Shown here piece after piece: positions 8,562 through 17,564 of a stretch of DNA of 42,997 nt (position 1 is the stretch's first letter; every line of letters begins with the position of its first letter). Made by a program: the position numbers and the translations under genes. The DNA is from Henriciella sp. (GTDB lineage Bacteria > Pseudomonadota > Alphaproteobacteria > Caulobacterales > Hyphomonadaceae). The stretch covers positions 1 to 42,997 of the forward strand of contig JABSPZ010000020.1 in NCBI GenBank assembly GCA_013213785.1, read 5' to 3'. The notes under the pieces were generated by a model. That model ran no database searches. It was given only the letters and a program-made list of their open reading frames with translations, and was not told the origin of the DNA.

Positions 8562-10076
8562 TCAGGCTGTAGCGGGCGACTCATCTGGCGTCCACAGGTC
8601 GCGCTGCATGGTCCGGCCCATCAAGAAGAAATGAAAGGCAGCCCACAGCAAGAACAGCGATCCGACTGAAACGCCGACGCGGTTTCCAACTGCCCGCGCG
8701 GGTTTGCAGTATGAGTCATTGTTCGCAACAGCTTCTTCTAAAGCGGCGCCGGACAATGCACCGTCACGACCCTTGCGCGTTGCGAGGAGCGATCGCTCAA
8801 TTCCGCCACACTGGCCAGCTGAGATTGGAGAGTCCAGTTGGGCGAGCTGATACTTCGTCCCTTGATCAGAAATATAACCGACGGCTGGTGGCCCGAGGCC
8901 GTAGCCGATGAGATTGACGACGAAGAGCAGAAGCGCTGCTGCTGTCGCGCGCATGCGAGGCTCGACGAGTTTCTGCGTCACGGCGAACATCGGCGCCAAA
9001 TAGGTGTAGCGAAGGACAGCTGCGATCGCGAGAACCGGTATCGCTAACCAGATGGCGGTCGCGCCAGATGAGAAGGCTGTTGTGTTGTAGCCAAAAATCA
9101 TCAGCGGAACACATACCGTCATTCCGATAGCGGGGAGCCAACTGTCTGAATTCGGGTGCTGTCCACGAACACGATCTGCAACCACACCTGAGCCAAACGT
9201 TCCGATCCCAGCGGCTATGCCAAGAACACCGCCATAAATGATCGCGGCGGTCATGAGGTCTAAGCCGTGCGCGCGCATCCAGAACGGCGCCACGAACTGG
9301 CCAATGCCATAGCCTGCAAACGAGGCCATCGCTCCGCCCATGGAGACATGCCAGAAGGTCGGTTTGCGGAAGACTTCGCCAAACACTTTGAACGGTGACG
9401 GCATCTGCCGCGCTGCGGCCGCTGCTGCGCCGCCTGGGTCGGAATAACCGCGGGGCGGTTCTTTGACTGTAAGCTTGAATATGATCGCGCCGATGACGCC
9501 CGGCAGGCCCATCCAGATGAACGCGTCCCGCCAATCAAGACCGCCGCGTGTCGCGATATAGGCCCCGCCCAGCGCCGCGAGCATAGACCCGATCGGAATA
9601 CCCAGCGCAAAAATACCGAGTGCTGAGGATCGTTTTTCAGGCGGGAAATAATCTGAGATCAAAGAGTGCGAGGGCGGTGAGCACCCGGCTTCACCAATCC
9701 CGACCCCGATCCTTGCCAAGGCAAACTGCATCGTGTTTTGCGCCATGCCGCACGCGACGGTCATCGCGCTCCAAGAGGCCATGGCAATCGCGATGATCGA
9801 CGTTCGGTTCTTGCGTTCCGCTAGCATCGCGAAGGGAATGCCGAGCAGCGTATACAGCACGGCGAAAGCGAGGCCCGACAAGATCCCGATCATAAAATCT
9901 GAGAGGCCAAAGGTTTCTCGGATTTGTTCGCCCAAGACACCGATCAAAGTACGATCGATGAAATTGAACGTGTAGACAACGATCAGCGCGAAAAGAACGT
10001 AAGCGCGGTAGCCCGAGCTGCCATAGCCTTCGCTGGCATCTGTTGCGGTTGGAGTATCGGTCGCAGCCTCGGCCAT
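8562..10076 (-). CDS. MFS transporter, spinster-like (copy 1)
   Basis: Twelve-helix major facilitator of 504 residues. The first helix has the spinster-type signature YTFNFIDRTLIGVLGEQI, then GLSDFMIG and the loop motif AERKNRT, GIGEAGCSPPSHSLISDYFP and KEPPRGYSDP. Such proteins export or import amphipathic or organic-acid substrates; the substrate here is unknown. Its ATG overlaps the stop of the paralogous gene upstream (TAATG), so the two are translationally coupled and arose by tandem duplication. The C-terminal stretch between helices 11 and 12 contains two cysteines in a non-membrane loop, as in the other copy. Confidence 0.92.
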   Translation of the reverse strand: MAEAATDTPTATDASEGYGSSGYRAYVLFALIVVYTFNFIDRTLIGVLGEQIRETFGLSDFMIGILSGLAFAVLYTLLGIPFAMLAERKNRTSIIAIAMASWSAMTVACGMAQNTMQFALARIGVGIGEAGCSPPSHSLISDYFPPEKRSSALGIFALGIPIGSMLAALGGAYIATRGGLDWRDAFIWMGLPGVIGAIIFKLTVKEPPRGYSDPGGAAAAAARQMPSPFKVFGEVFRKPTFWHVSMGGAMASFAGYGIGQFVAPFWMRAHGLDLMTAAIIYGGVLGIAAGIGTFGSGVVADRVRGQHPNSDSWLPAIGMTVCVPLMIFGYNTTAFSSGATAIWLAIPVLAIAAVLRYTYLAPMFAVTQKLVEPRMRATAAALLLFVVNLIGYGLGPPAVGYISDQGTKYQLAQLDSPISAGQCGGIERSLLATRKGRDGALSGAALEEAVANNDSYCKPARAVGNRVGVSVGSLFLLWAAFHFFLMGRTMQRDLWTPDESPATA

Positions 10077-11551
10077 TATGCTGTCTCCGCTTTTGCGACC
10101 AAGTCTTGCTCAAGATAGCGAGAGGACATCCAGAAGCAGAACGCGGCAACGATGAACCAAAGCGTGGTTACGGAGATCGACTGTTTTAGCCCAGCCGAGC
10201 GTCCGGTTGCGCAGCTTGCGAGCTGCTCTTCTGTGAGCCCGTCACGCGCGGCGCAGAGAGAAGCGCTGAGGCCTTCTCCACTGAGGTTCATGCTGGTGAA
10301 GACATCACTCATGATGCCCACGAATTGCGGGCCGATCCCATTCCCGATGATGGAGACGATGATCAGTAGGATCGCAATCGCGGTTGCCCGCGAACGAACA
10401 GAGACGACGCCCTGGCCAATATTGTATTGCGCGCCAAGGTAGGCGTAATGACAGATCGCTGCGATGCCCCAAACGATGAAGACGACGGTCAGGTTCGTGG
10501 CGTAGAACGCGAAAATGTAGAGCGGTACCGCGAGAAGCAGTCCGATTGCCGGGATCATGGCCACGGCTGTGCTGAACCGATGCGAGAACTTATCGGTCAA
10601 ATATCCGCCCAAGAATGTTCCGACCGCAGCGAGCGCAGACAATGGCGCGCCAAAATTGATCGAGGCTTCCCGAACGCCCAAGCCGTGCTCACGGATCAGG
10701 AATGGGATCTGGAAGGTGAAGAGACCGTAGCCGACAAAGGCAACCAGGGCAGCGCCGGCCGACATCCACCAGAAGCTTGGCTTGGAGGCGAGTTCTTGAA
10801 GCGTCTCCTTGGTTGAGGCCTTCTCGAGTTTTTGAGCATTTGGCGGGTCGGAATATCCGCGCGGCGGTTCTTGAACTGTCCACCAAAGAATGGCGCCTAT
10901 AACAATGCCGGGTAGGCCAATAACGACGAATGCAATCCGCCATCCTTCAACATTTTGCCAATCAATGCCGGAGAATAGGCCGCCTACGCCAATGCTGTTT
11001 AGCCAAGCTCCGAATGCTGGCCCACTGAGCTCCGCGAGAGGCCCACCAAAGAGATACGCCAAAACGCCGCCTAACGTTACGCCCATGGAATAGATCCCGA
11101 GCGCCGTCGCGCGGTTCTTAGCCGGATAATAATCGCCAATGATCGAGTTGGCAGGCGGTGTACAACCCGCTTCACCGACGGCGACACCAATCCTGAACAG
11201 CATCAGCGTTATGAAACCAGCTGCAATCCCGCACAAAGCCGTCATCACGGACCACAAGACGATGCAGATGACGATAATGTTCACACGGTTGAAGCGATCT
11301 GCCGCCATCGCGATGGGCAGGCCCATAACGGCGTAGAAAATCGCGAACGGCCAGCTTGCGAGCAGGCCGAATTGCGTATCGCTTAAGTTAAAGGTGGTAA
11401 TGATGGGCTCTGCGAGCACGCCGATCAGATTGCGGTCGATAAAGTTGAGGGTGTAGACCACCATCAACGCTAAGAGGACATAGGTTCGGTAGCCTTTGGA
11501 GCCATAACCCGTTTCATGTCCGTTCGCCGCCGCGGTTGCGGTGTCGCTCAT
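10076..11551 (-). CDS. MFS transporter, spinster-like (copy 2)
   Basis: Paralogue of the following gene: 12 helices with YTLNFIDRNLIGVLAEPI, DRFNRVNI, GVAVGEAGCTPPANSIIGDYYP and EPPRGYSDP. I start at 11551 because GGGAGG lies six bases before this ATG. The frame is open upstream only because the frameshifted radC reads into it, which would give an artificial 763-residue RadC-MFS product. Its stop overlaps the ATG of copy 1. It has a longer loop near residues 150-190 than copy 1 (FGAWLNSIGVGGLFSGIDW). Confidence 0.92.
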   Translation of the reverse strand: MSDTATAAANGHETGYGSKGYRTYVLLALMVVYTLNFIDRNLIGVLAEPIITTFNLSDTQFGLLASWPFAIFYAVMGLPIAMAADRFNRVNIIVICIVLWSVMTALCGIAAGFITLMLFRIGVAVGEAGCTPPANSIIGDYYPAKNRATALGIYSMGVTLGGVLAYLFGGPLAELSGPAFGAWLNSIGVGGLFSGIDWQNVEGWRIAFVVIGLPGIVIGAILWWTVQEPPRGYSDPPNAQKLEKASTKETLQELASKPSFWWMSAGAALVAFVGYGLFTFQIPFLIREHGLGVREASINFGAPLSALAAVGTFLGGYLTDKFSHRFSTAVAMIPAIGLLLAVPLYIFAFYATNLTVVFIVWGIAAICHYAYLGAQYNIGQGVVSVRSRATAIAILLIIVSIIGNGIGPQFVGIMSDVFTSMNLSGEGLSASLCAARDGLTEEQLASCATGRSAGLKQSISVTTLWFIVAAFCFWMSSRYLEQDLVAKAETA

Positions 11552-11676
11552 ACAAAGCCTCCCAAAAAAAGCGCCTTGAACAGCGCCTGTATCTCTTAAA
11601 ATCTTACGGTAGTCGCCCCGCTGTTGCGCGCAAGCCTTTTCGCAGGGGGAGGGCGCCTTTCCTGTAAGATTTTCAG

Positions 11677-12367
11677 CTAGATCAGGCCTTGCTCTTTCAA
11701 GCTCGTGACACCTTGTTTCGCGGCAATTAGGTGAATCGTGCACCGCAATTTCGAGTGGGGCGAGCGCATCGATCACTTCGCGGGTCATATCAATATCCGC
11801 CCGCGATGGCTTGGGGTCACCTGATGGGTGATTGTGGACCATGATTATGGCGCTGGACGACAGCTCGATGGCGCGGCGGGCGATCTCTCTGGGATAAACT
11901 GGCGCCTGATCCACGGTGCCTTGACCCATGAGTTCGTCGGCTATGATTTGGTTTTTACGATCGAGGAACAGAACGCGAAATTGCTCACGCGTTTCATGCT
12001 GCAATTGGCCTCTTACGTAGGTTAAGAGTGCCGCCCAGCTTGAAATCACGGGTTGGCTAGTGAGTTTTTCGCGCGCCGCTCGGCCCCCGATCTCTTGCGT
12101 CGCGTTGATGTAAGCGGCGACGGTTTCGCCGACACCTTCTACGGAAACAAGCATTTTGGGATCAGCTGCTAGGATGGCTGAGAGCGATCCAAATTTTCTC
12201 AGCAGAGCTTTCGCAATCGGTTTCACGTCGCGCCGTGGAATAAACGCGAATAAGAGCGTCTCGAGCAATTCGTAGTCTTCTAGAGCTCCAGCACCGCGGC
12301 GAATGAGTTTTCCGCGCAAGCGATCGCGATGTCCCCGCCAATGTGGCTTCGCTGAGGGTTGGTTCAA
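11677..12367 (-). pseudogene. radC: radC with a single-base frameshift
   Basis: RadC/YeeS-type JAB domain protein, role unclear in the family. The frame is good from the TTG at 12367 (overlapping the map stop as TTGA) through the helix-hairpin-helix part and the JAMM motif (His178-x-His180, Asp191) to VHD at 209-211. One extra base near 11734-11735 then shifts the frame. Removing it restores HLIAAKQGVTSLKEQGLI and a TAG at 11677, the normal RadC ending and a 229-residue protein. As given, the frame continues in phase into the MFS gene. It may be a real mutation or an assembly error. There is no run of one base here to favour a sequencing slip. Confidence 0.88.
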
Positions 12368-13185
12368 CGACCCGCCGTGTGCGGCGTATGGAATTCCTTA
12401 GGTGACGCCGTGAAGATCTCGCATCCATCTGCTGTAACGCCAACAGAGTGCTCAAATTGAGCGGATAGCTTTCGATCTCGTGTCACTGCTGTCCAGCCAT
12501 CGCTCAGGATCGCAGCATCCTTCCGACCGACATTCAGCATAGGTTCGATGGTGAAGAACATGCCTTCTTTAAGCTCCGGGCCAGTGCCCGCACGTGCGCT
12601 ATGCACAACATTCGGTTCGTCGTGAAAGAGCTGACCAAGGCCGTGACCACAAAAGTCCTCAACCACGGAAAAGCGGTTTTTGCGAGCGATCTCGGAAATC
12701 GCAGCACCGATATCTCCGAAGCGATTGCCTGGTTTCACAGCCGCGATGCCGGCCATGAGGGATTCATAGGTCACATCCATCAGACGCGAGGCGATCCGTT
12801 TCGGCTCACCTGCGGCATACATCCGGGAGTGGTCGCCGTGCCAACCATCGACGATAACCGTCACATCTATGTTCGCGATATCACCGTCCTTAAAAGCGCG
12901 ATCGCCCGGAATGCCGTGACAAATGACATGGTTCAGAGAAATACAAGACGCATGACGATAGCCGCGATAGCCGATCGTCGCGGACTGCGCGCCGTGATCA
13001 TATACGAATTCGCGAATAAGATCATCGATGTGGCCTGTGGTGACGCCTGGCTTCACTTCGTCGACAAGCATATCCAAGCATTCCGCAACCAGGCGACCCG
13101 CTTTGCGCATACCTTCAAAGCCTTCCGCATCATGGATGCGGATTTCACCAGTGCGCATTGGGACCATAATGTCTGCTTCGGTCAT
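12364..13185 (-). CDS. map: Type I methionine aminopeptidase
   Basis: Removes the initiator methionine from nascent proteins. The pita-bread fold metal ligands are all present: Asp107, Asp118, His181, Glu214 and Glu245, each offset by exactly ten from E. coli MetAP. The 273-residue length includes a short N-terminal extension of about ten residues; a second in-frame ATG at residue 7 is an alternative start. The ribosome site is weak for both. Its TGA overlaps the TTG start of radC, suggesting coupling. It reads away from the BLUF gene across a 171-base divergent intergenic region. Confidence 0.97.
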   Translation of the reverse strand: MTEADIMVPMRTGEIRIHDAEGFEGMRKAGRLVAECLDMLVDEVKPGVTTGHIDDLIREFVYDHGAQSATIGYRGYRHASCISLNHVICHGIPGDRAFKDGDIANIDVTVIVDGWHGDHSRMYAAGEPKRIASRLMDVTYESLMAGIAAVKPGNRFGDIGAAISEIARKNRFSVVEDFCGHGLGQLFHDEPNVVHSARAGTGPELKEGMFFTIEPMLNVGRKDAAILSDGWTAVTRDRKLSAQFEHSVGVTADGCEIFTASPKEFHTPHTAGR

Positions 13186-13356
13186 CCGGATTCTGCTTTC
13201 TGAACTCTGTATTCGATAGGCTCTCTATATGACAGCGATTGGCGAAAACTTCCAGACTTAATCAGCGTTACTCGCACTGCGGCAAACTGCAGTCTGTTTA
13301 ACACGTTCGGCTTGTATCTCATTGCGCCTATATGCTGCTTCCGTATCGGGGAGAGC

Positions 13357-13776
13357 ATGTATCGCCTCGTATATGTAAGCACCGCCCAAGAAGACCTCGG
13401 CCAATCTGATATTGCCGACATATTGGATGTTTCCGCATCCAATAATCATGAGCGCCGGATAACGGGGTTCCTTGCTCATAACGGTCGACACTTCATGCAA
13501 GCGCTGGAGGGCGCGCGTGATGAAGTCGAGGAGATCTACAATCGAATTCTAACCGATGGCCGCCATTTCGGCGTAGTCCAGATTCTGGGCGAGAACATCA
13601 CAGAGCGCGCATTCCCGGAATGGGCGATGAATTACTTCCGGGTCGATGATCCAAAAGGGCATACTATGGTCATCCGTCATGATGATCCTGTGGACGGGCT
13701 TTTGCCGAAAGATATGCCGCGAGAATTGCTGCATTTGTTTACACGCTTCCTGCATATTGAGCCAACACGCGCGTAA
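13357..13776 (+). CDS. Stand-alone BLUF blue-light photoreceptor
   Basis: FAD-binding BLUF protein of 139 residues. Residues match AppA at a constant offset of 15: Tyr6, Asn30, Gln48, Trp89 and Met91. The flavin-binding pattern ITGFLAHNGRHFMQALEG is intact, so it should photocycle. I start at 13357 (GGGGAGA five bases upstream, and the domain begins MYRLVYVS) rather than at an in-frame ATG 45 bases earlier that adds a non-homologous stretch. There is no output domain, so it must signal through a partner. Neighbours (map, an unknown repeat protein) give no clue to that partner. Confidence 0.95.
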   Translation: MYRLVYVSTAQEDLGQSDIADILDVSASNNHERRITGFLAHNGRHFMQALEGARDEVEEIYNRILTDGRHFGVVQILGENITERAFPEWAMNYFRVDDPKGHTMVIRHDDPVDGLLPKDMPRELLHLFTRFLHIEPTRA

Positions 13777-13831
13777 ACGCATTAGAAACGGCTTTCTGCC
13801 AGTGTGACCAGCAAATGTTTGCGAGGGTCCT

Positions 13832-14779
13832 ATGGGTCAGGAAACAAAAGCTATGATGGCGAGCGTCGAGAAGCTTGGAGAGGTCTCAGAGGCCGAAGCA
13901 CTCCGAATCGTCAATGAAACCTATAAAGACGGCATTGTTAGCCGTGGCGAGGCGGAAGCTTTGTTCCGTATGAATGATGTGTTGAAAAACGCTGATGTCG
14001 AATGGGCAAACCGCTTTCAGGAAGCCTTGAAAGACTTTCTTCTCACCCGCGAAGCGCCCGAAGGTTGGGTGACCGATGAAGAAGCTGATTGGCTGCTGGC
14101 TGAAATAAAGGTCGATGGCGACAAACCCGGTCTTGATGAGATCGATCTGCTTCTGACGGTTCTGCGCCATGCGAGCGGAGCACCAGAGAAGCTGGCACTC
14201 TTTACGCTTGAGGCGATCAGCGACCGGATCATTGCAGATGGCTTAGCGAATTTAAACATGGTCGAGCGTATGCGCCACGCGCTGTTCGCGGGCGCCGGAC
14301 AGGGCGGCCTTTGGGTCACCCAGCACGAAGCGGCGATCCTATTCAAAACCAATGACGCGATTTGTGACGCTCGGAATGCAGAGACTTGGAACGATCTATT
14401 CGCGCGCGCGGTCGGAAACCATCTAATGGCAAGAGCGCATCCTGAACCGCAATCTGTCGACGATGCGCTGGCACGCGAGGCTTGGCTGAAAGATACAAGC
14501 TTTCAGCCCGGACGAATTTTTGCTGGCATTGGCGCATCTATCGCATCTGGAAGCTGGTTCTCTCACCTCACGAATAGCGAGAAAAAGGCTTCCAAAGCCC
14601 GGCAAGCCGCTGCGGACGCGGCTCTGCGAGAGGCTGAGCACGTTGATGAAGCTGAGACGTCTTGGCTGCAGGAGCGTCTTGGATGGGACGATAAAATCTC
14701 ACCGGCTGAACGCGCACTGATCGAGTTCCTGAAAAAAGAAGCCCCGGGCTTCACAGCAGGCCTCGTCGAGGCCGCTTAG
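13832..14779 (+). CDS. Unknown protein with internal duplication
   Basis: 315 residues, no signal or membrane helix obvious. Two copies of a helical unit are visible: residues about 35-95 (VSRGEAEALFRMNDV, then W...F..A...FLL, then VTDEEADWLL) and about 180-235 (VTQHEAAILFKTNDA, then W...LFARAVGNHLM, then REAWL). The units read like paired-helix, EF-hand- or TerB-like folds, but I cannot assign a family. The C-terminus is Ala/Glu-rich and helical. GAGGG lies before the ATG. It sits between the BLUF gene (52 bases) and pccA. A conserved alphaproteobacterial unknown is likely. Confidence 0.8.
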   Translation: MGQETKAMMASVEKLGEVSEAEALRIVNETYKDGIVSRGEAEALFRMNDVLKNADVEWANRFQEALKDFLLTREAPEGWVTDEEADWLLAEIKVDGDKPGLDEIDLLLTVLRHASGAPEKLALFTLEAISDRIIADGLANLNMVERMRHALFAGAGQGGLWVTQHEAAILFKTNDAICDARNAETWNDLFARAVGNHLMARAHPEPQSVDDALAREAWLKDTSFQPGRIFAGIGASIASGSWFSHLTNSEKKASKARQAAADAALREAEHVDEAETSWLQERLGWDDKISPAERALIEFLKKEAPGFTAGLVEAA

Positions 14780-14883
14780 AGCGCTCGCTAGCATGCTTTG
14801 ACCAAGCGGCAGGCTCGACAAGCATTGTTGAGGCCTCTAAGTCCGGCATCAGATTATTGATGTTAGACTCTCGGGGCTTGTAA

Positions 14884-16881
14884 ATGTTCAAAAAAATCCT
14901 GATCGCCAATCGCGGTGAGATTGCAGTTCGAGTGATCAAAACATGCCGGCGCCTCGGGGTTCAAACGGTCGTTGTGTACTCTGATGCCGACGCGGGCTCT
15001 ATGGCCGTCGAAATGGCGGATGAAGCCGTCCATATTGGGCCGTCTCCTGCGGCCGAATCTTATCTCGTCATGGATAAAATCGTCGATGCGGTGAAACAAA
15101 CAGGCGCCGAAGCGGTTCACCCTGGCTTTGGATTCCTGTCTGAAAACCCTGAATTCGCAAAGCGTCTCGAGAAAGAAAAGATCGTCTTTATCGGGCCGAA
15201 CCCGCACGCGATTGAAGCGATGGGCGACAAGATTAGTTCGAAAAAGCTCGCGGCAGAGGCGGATGTCTCGACGGTTCCTGGGCATATGGGCCTGATCAAC
15301 GACACCGAAGAAGCGGTGAGGATCAGCCGTGAGATCGGCTATCCTGTCATGATCAAAGCCTCTGCAGGCGGCGGCGGTAAGGGCATCCGGATCGCTTATG
15401 ACGATAAAGACGTCGAAGAAGGCTATCCGGCGGTAAAAGCCGAAGCGACCGCGTCATTTGGTGACGACCGGATCTTCATCGAAAAGTTCATTCTCGAGCC
15501 ACGCCATGTCGAGATCCAGGTCATGGGCGATAAGCACGGCAATTGCGTTTATCTGTTTGAACGCGAATGCTCGATCCAACGCCGTAACCAAAAAGTCTTG
15601 GAAGAGGCGCCATCTCCGCTGCTCGACGAAGCGACGCGTAAAAAGATGGGCGAGCAGGCTGTCGCCCTCGCAAAAGCCGTCGACTATGACAGCGCGGGAA
15701 CCGTTGAGTTCGTGGCATCAGGCAAGGATAAAAGCTTCTACTTCCTCGAAATGAACACGCGCCTTCAGGTTGAGCACCCTGTGACAGAGATGATCACTGG
15801 CGTAGACCTAGTCGAACAGATGCTGCGCTCTGCCTATGGCGAGAAGCTGAACCTAGACCAGAAAAAACTGAAAATTAATGGCTGGGCCATTGAAAGCCGC
15901 GTGTATGCAGAAGATCCGTATCGCAACTTCCTGCCATCGATCGGACGCTTGAAACGCTTCATTCCGCCGATGGAAGGGGCGCTGGCTGGCGGCACGGTCC
16001 GTATGGATAGCGGTGTGCGTGAGGGCGATGAGATCTCGATGTTCTATGATCCAATGATCGCGAAACTCGTGACCCACGGCAAAGACCGCGATCAGGCTTT
16101 GGATGTTCAAGCTGAAGCGCTGGACCGTTTCCACATCGAAGGTATTCAGGACAATATGCCATTCTGTGCCGCCGTTATGGAGGAGAAACGATTCCGTTCC
16201 GGCGACATCACCACGGCCTATATCAAAGACGAGTTCCCAGAGGGCTTCCAAGGCACGGCGCCGACCAAACAGCAGTCCATCATGCTCACCGCCGTCGCTG
16301 CCTATGTGCACGGCGTATATGTGCGCCGCGCCAGCCAGACGACTGGGCGTATGTCGCCGGTCGAGGAGCTACTCCAAGATTGGGTTGTGATCCTCGGCGA
16401 CGACTATGTGCCGATCGTGCTTGAGCTTGGTGAAGGCGAAGCGAGCGTCAAGATCGGCAAAAAGAACCACACGTTCGTGACCGATTGGGTGCCAGGTCAA
16501 CCGCTTGTAGAAGGGGTTCTGGATGGTCAGCCAATCGCTATGAAAGTCGCAGACCGGACCGAGGGATATGTGGTGCGTCATCGCGGCGTGAACCTCACAG
16601 CCCTCGTGTGCACCCCAGCCGTGGCAGAAATGCACAAACGCCTGCCGGAAAAAGAAAAGCCAGACCTGTCGAAACTCATCATTTCGCCAATGCCGGGTCT
16701 CGTTGTGTCCGTGGACGTCGAGCTTGGACAAGATGTTCAGGAAGGCGAGGCGGTGTGTATCGTTGAGGCCATGAAGATGCAGAACATCATTCGTGCCGAA
16801 GCGAATGGTACTGTCAAAGCCATCAATGTTGCGGCCGGCGATAGCGTTGCGGCAGATGCAATCATGATCGAGTTTGAATAG
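14884..16881 (+). CDS. pccA: Acetyl/propionyl-CoA carboxylase biotin subunit
   Basis: Alpha subunit of a biotin-dependent acyl-CoA carboxylase (665 residues): it carboxylates its own biotin with ATP and bicarbonate for transfer by a beta subunit. Domains in order: biotin carboxylase N-domain (FKKILIANRGEIA), ATP-grasp with the glycine loop KASAGGGGKGIR at 158-169 and EMNTRLQVEHPVTE, a C-domain, a linker domain of about 100 residues, and a biotinyl domain with Lys631 in EAMKM. Length and order fit propionyl-CoA carboxylase alpha, but methylcrotonyl or other acyl-CoA use cannot be excluded. The beta subunit is not adjacent. It would process propionyl-CoA from odd-chain or branched substrates. 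Confidence 0.93.
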   Translation: MFKKILIANRGEIAVRVIKTCRRLGVQTVVVYSDADAGSMAVEMADEAVHIGPSPAAESYLVMDKIVDAVKQTGAEAVHPGFGFLSENPEFAKRLEKEKIVFIGPNPHAIEAMGDKISSKKLAAEADVSTVPGHMGLINDTEEAVRISREIGYPVMIKASAGGGGKGIRIAYDDKDVEEGYPAVKAEATASFGDDRIFIEKFILEPRHVEIQVMGDKHGNCVYLFERECSIQRRNQKVLEEAPSPLLDEATRKKMGEQAVALAKAVDYDSAGTVEFVASGKDKSFYFLEMNTRLQVEHPVTEMITGVDLVEQMLRSAYGEKLNLDQKKLKINGWAIESRVYAEDPYRNFLPSIGRLKRFIPPMEGALAGGTVRMDSGVREGDEISMFYDPMIAKLVTHGKDRDQALDVQAEALDRFHIEGIQDNMPFCAAVMEEKRFRSGDITTAYIKDEFPEGFQGTAPTKQQSIMLTAVAAYVHGVYVRRASQTTGRMSPVEELLQDWVVILGDDYVPIVLELGEGEASVKIGKKNHTFVTDWVPGQPLVEGVLDGQPIAMKVADRTEGYVVRHRGVNLTALVCTPAVAEMHKRLPEKEKPDLSKLIISPMPGLVVSVDVELGQDVQEGEAVCIVEAMKMQNIIRAEANGTVKAINVAAGDSVAADAIMIEFE

Positions 16882-16948
16882 ATCTGACGACGGCCATTGC
16901 TTCGTAGGCGAATTTAACTAGCTTGCCCGCGAAACGGAGGTGTTCGCC

Positions 16949-17464
16949 ATGGGAAATCTTCTCTTCAACCCAAACGGGCGCATTGCGAGAACGCGATTTT
17001 TGCAGGGTATGGTCGTTCTGACTGTCGCGAGCGTGTTGGTTGTGGCTGGCAGCACGATGGTCAGCAATATGGTCGGGTTTATAAATTTGCTTCTGATCTT
17101 TCCTTATATCTGTGTTTTCGGAAAGCGCCTTCATGATGCCGGAACAACTGCGTGGTGGGTGATTGGGCTCTGGTTGGGGTCCATGCTCGCAGCGTTTATT
17201 CTTGGCTTGGTATTTGGAGGGTTCTTCATGACATCTGAAATGGTCGAGATCCAAGAAGAGATGAGCGAGCGGCTCGCAGCTGGTGATTTTGCAGGTTTCA
17301 TGCAGGGGACAGAGATCTTGTCTGACAAGATGCTGCCACTGAACATTCTCACGACCATTGGATCAAACCTGATTCTCGCGCTCGTGGTCGGCGCTTTGAA
17401 AACTGAGCCGCGCGAAAACAAGCATGGTCCAGTCCCCGGGACGACCGGCCCTTCAGGCTTCTGA
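16949..17464 (+). CDS. DUF805 membrane protein
   Basis: 171 residues with the DUF805 signature: GRIARTRF near the N-terminus and FGKRLHDAGTTAWW before the third helix. Four helices are predicted. GGAGG ends eight bases before the ATG at 16949; a GTG nine bases earlier overlaps that site and is not used. A cytoplasmic or periplasmic loop of about 40 acidic residues (about 95-135) separates helices 3 and 4, longer than usual. Family function is unknown. It lies 67 bases after pccA and before a larger DUF805 protein. Confidence 0.88.
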   Translation: MGNLLFNPNGRIARTRFLQGMVVLTVASVLVVAGSTMVSNMVGFINLLLIFPYICVFGKRLHDAGTTAWWVIGLWLGSMLAAFILGLVFGGFFMTSEMVEIQEEMSERLAAGDFAGFMQGTEILSDKMLPLNILTTIGSNLILALVVGALKTEPRENKHGPVPGTTGPSGF

Positions 17465-17564
17465 TAATTCCCGGGTGTCGATAAATTATTATCGTTTATT
17501 GATAAATTTTCTTAGGTGTGTATAAGCGCCTCAGATAAGAGCATACTTGAAGGATGATTTCGCC

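Noticed and set aside
10076-12367. A single 763-residue RadC-MFS fusion protein
   Set aside because: The RadC ending is recovered by removing one base, and the MFS gene has its own ATG with GGGAGG. The fusion is a by-product of the frameshift.
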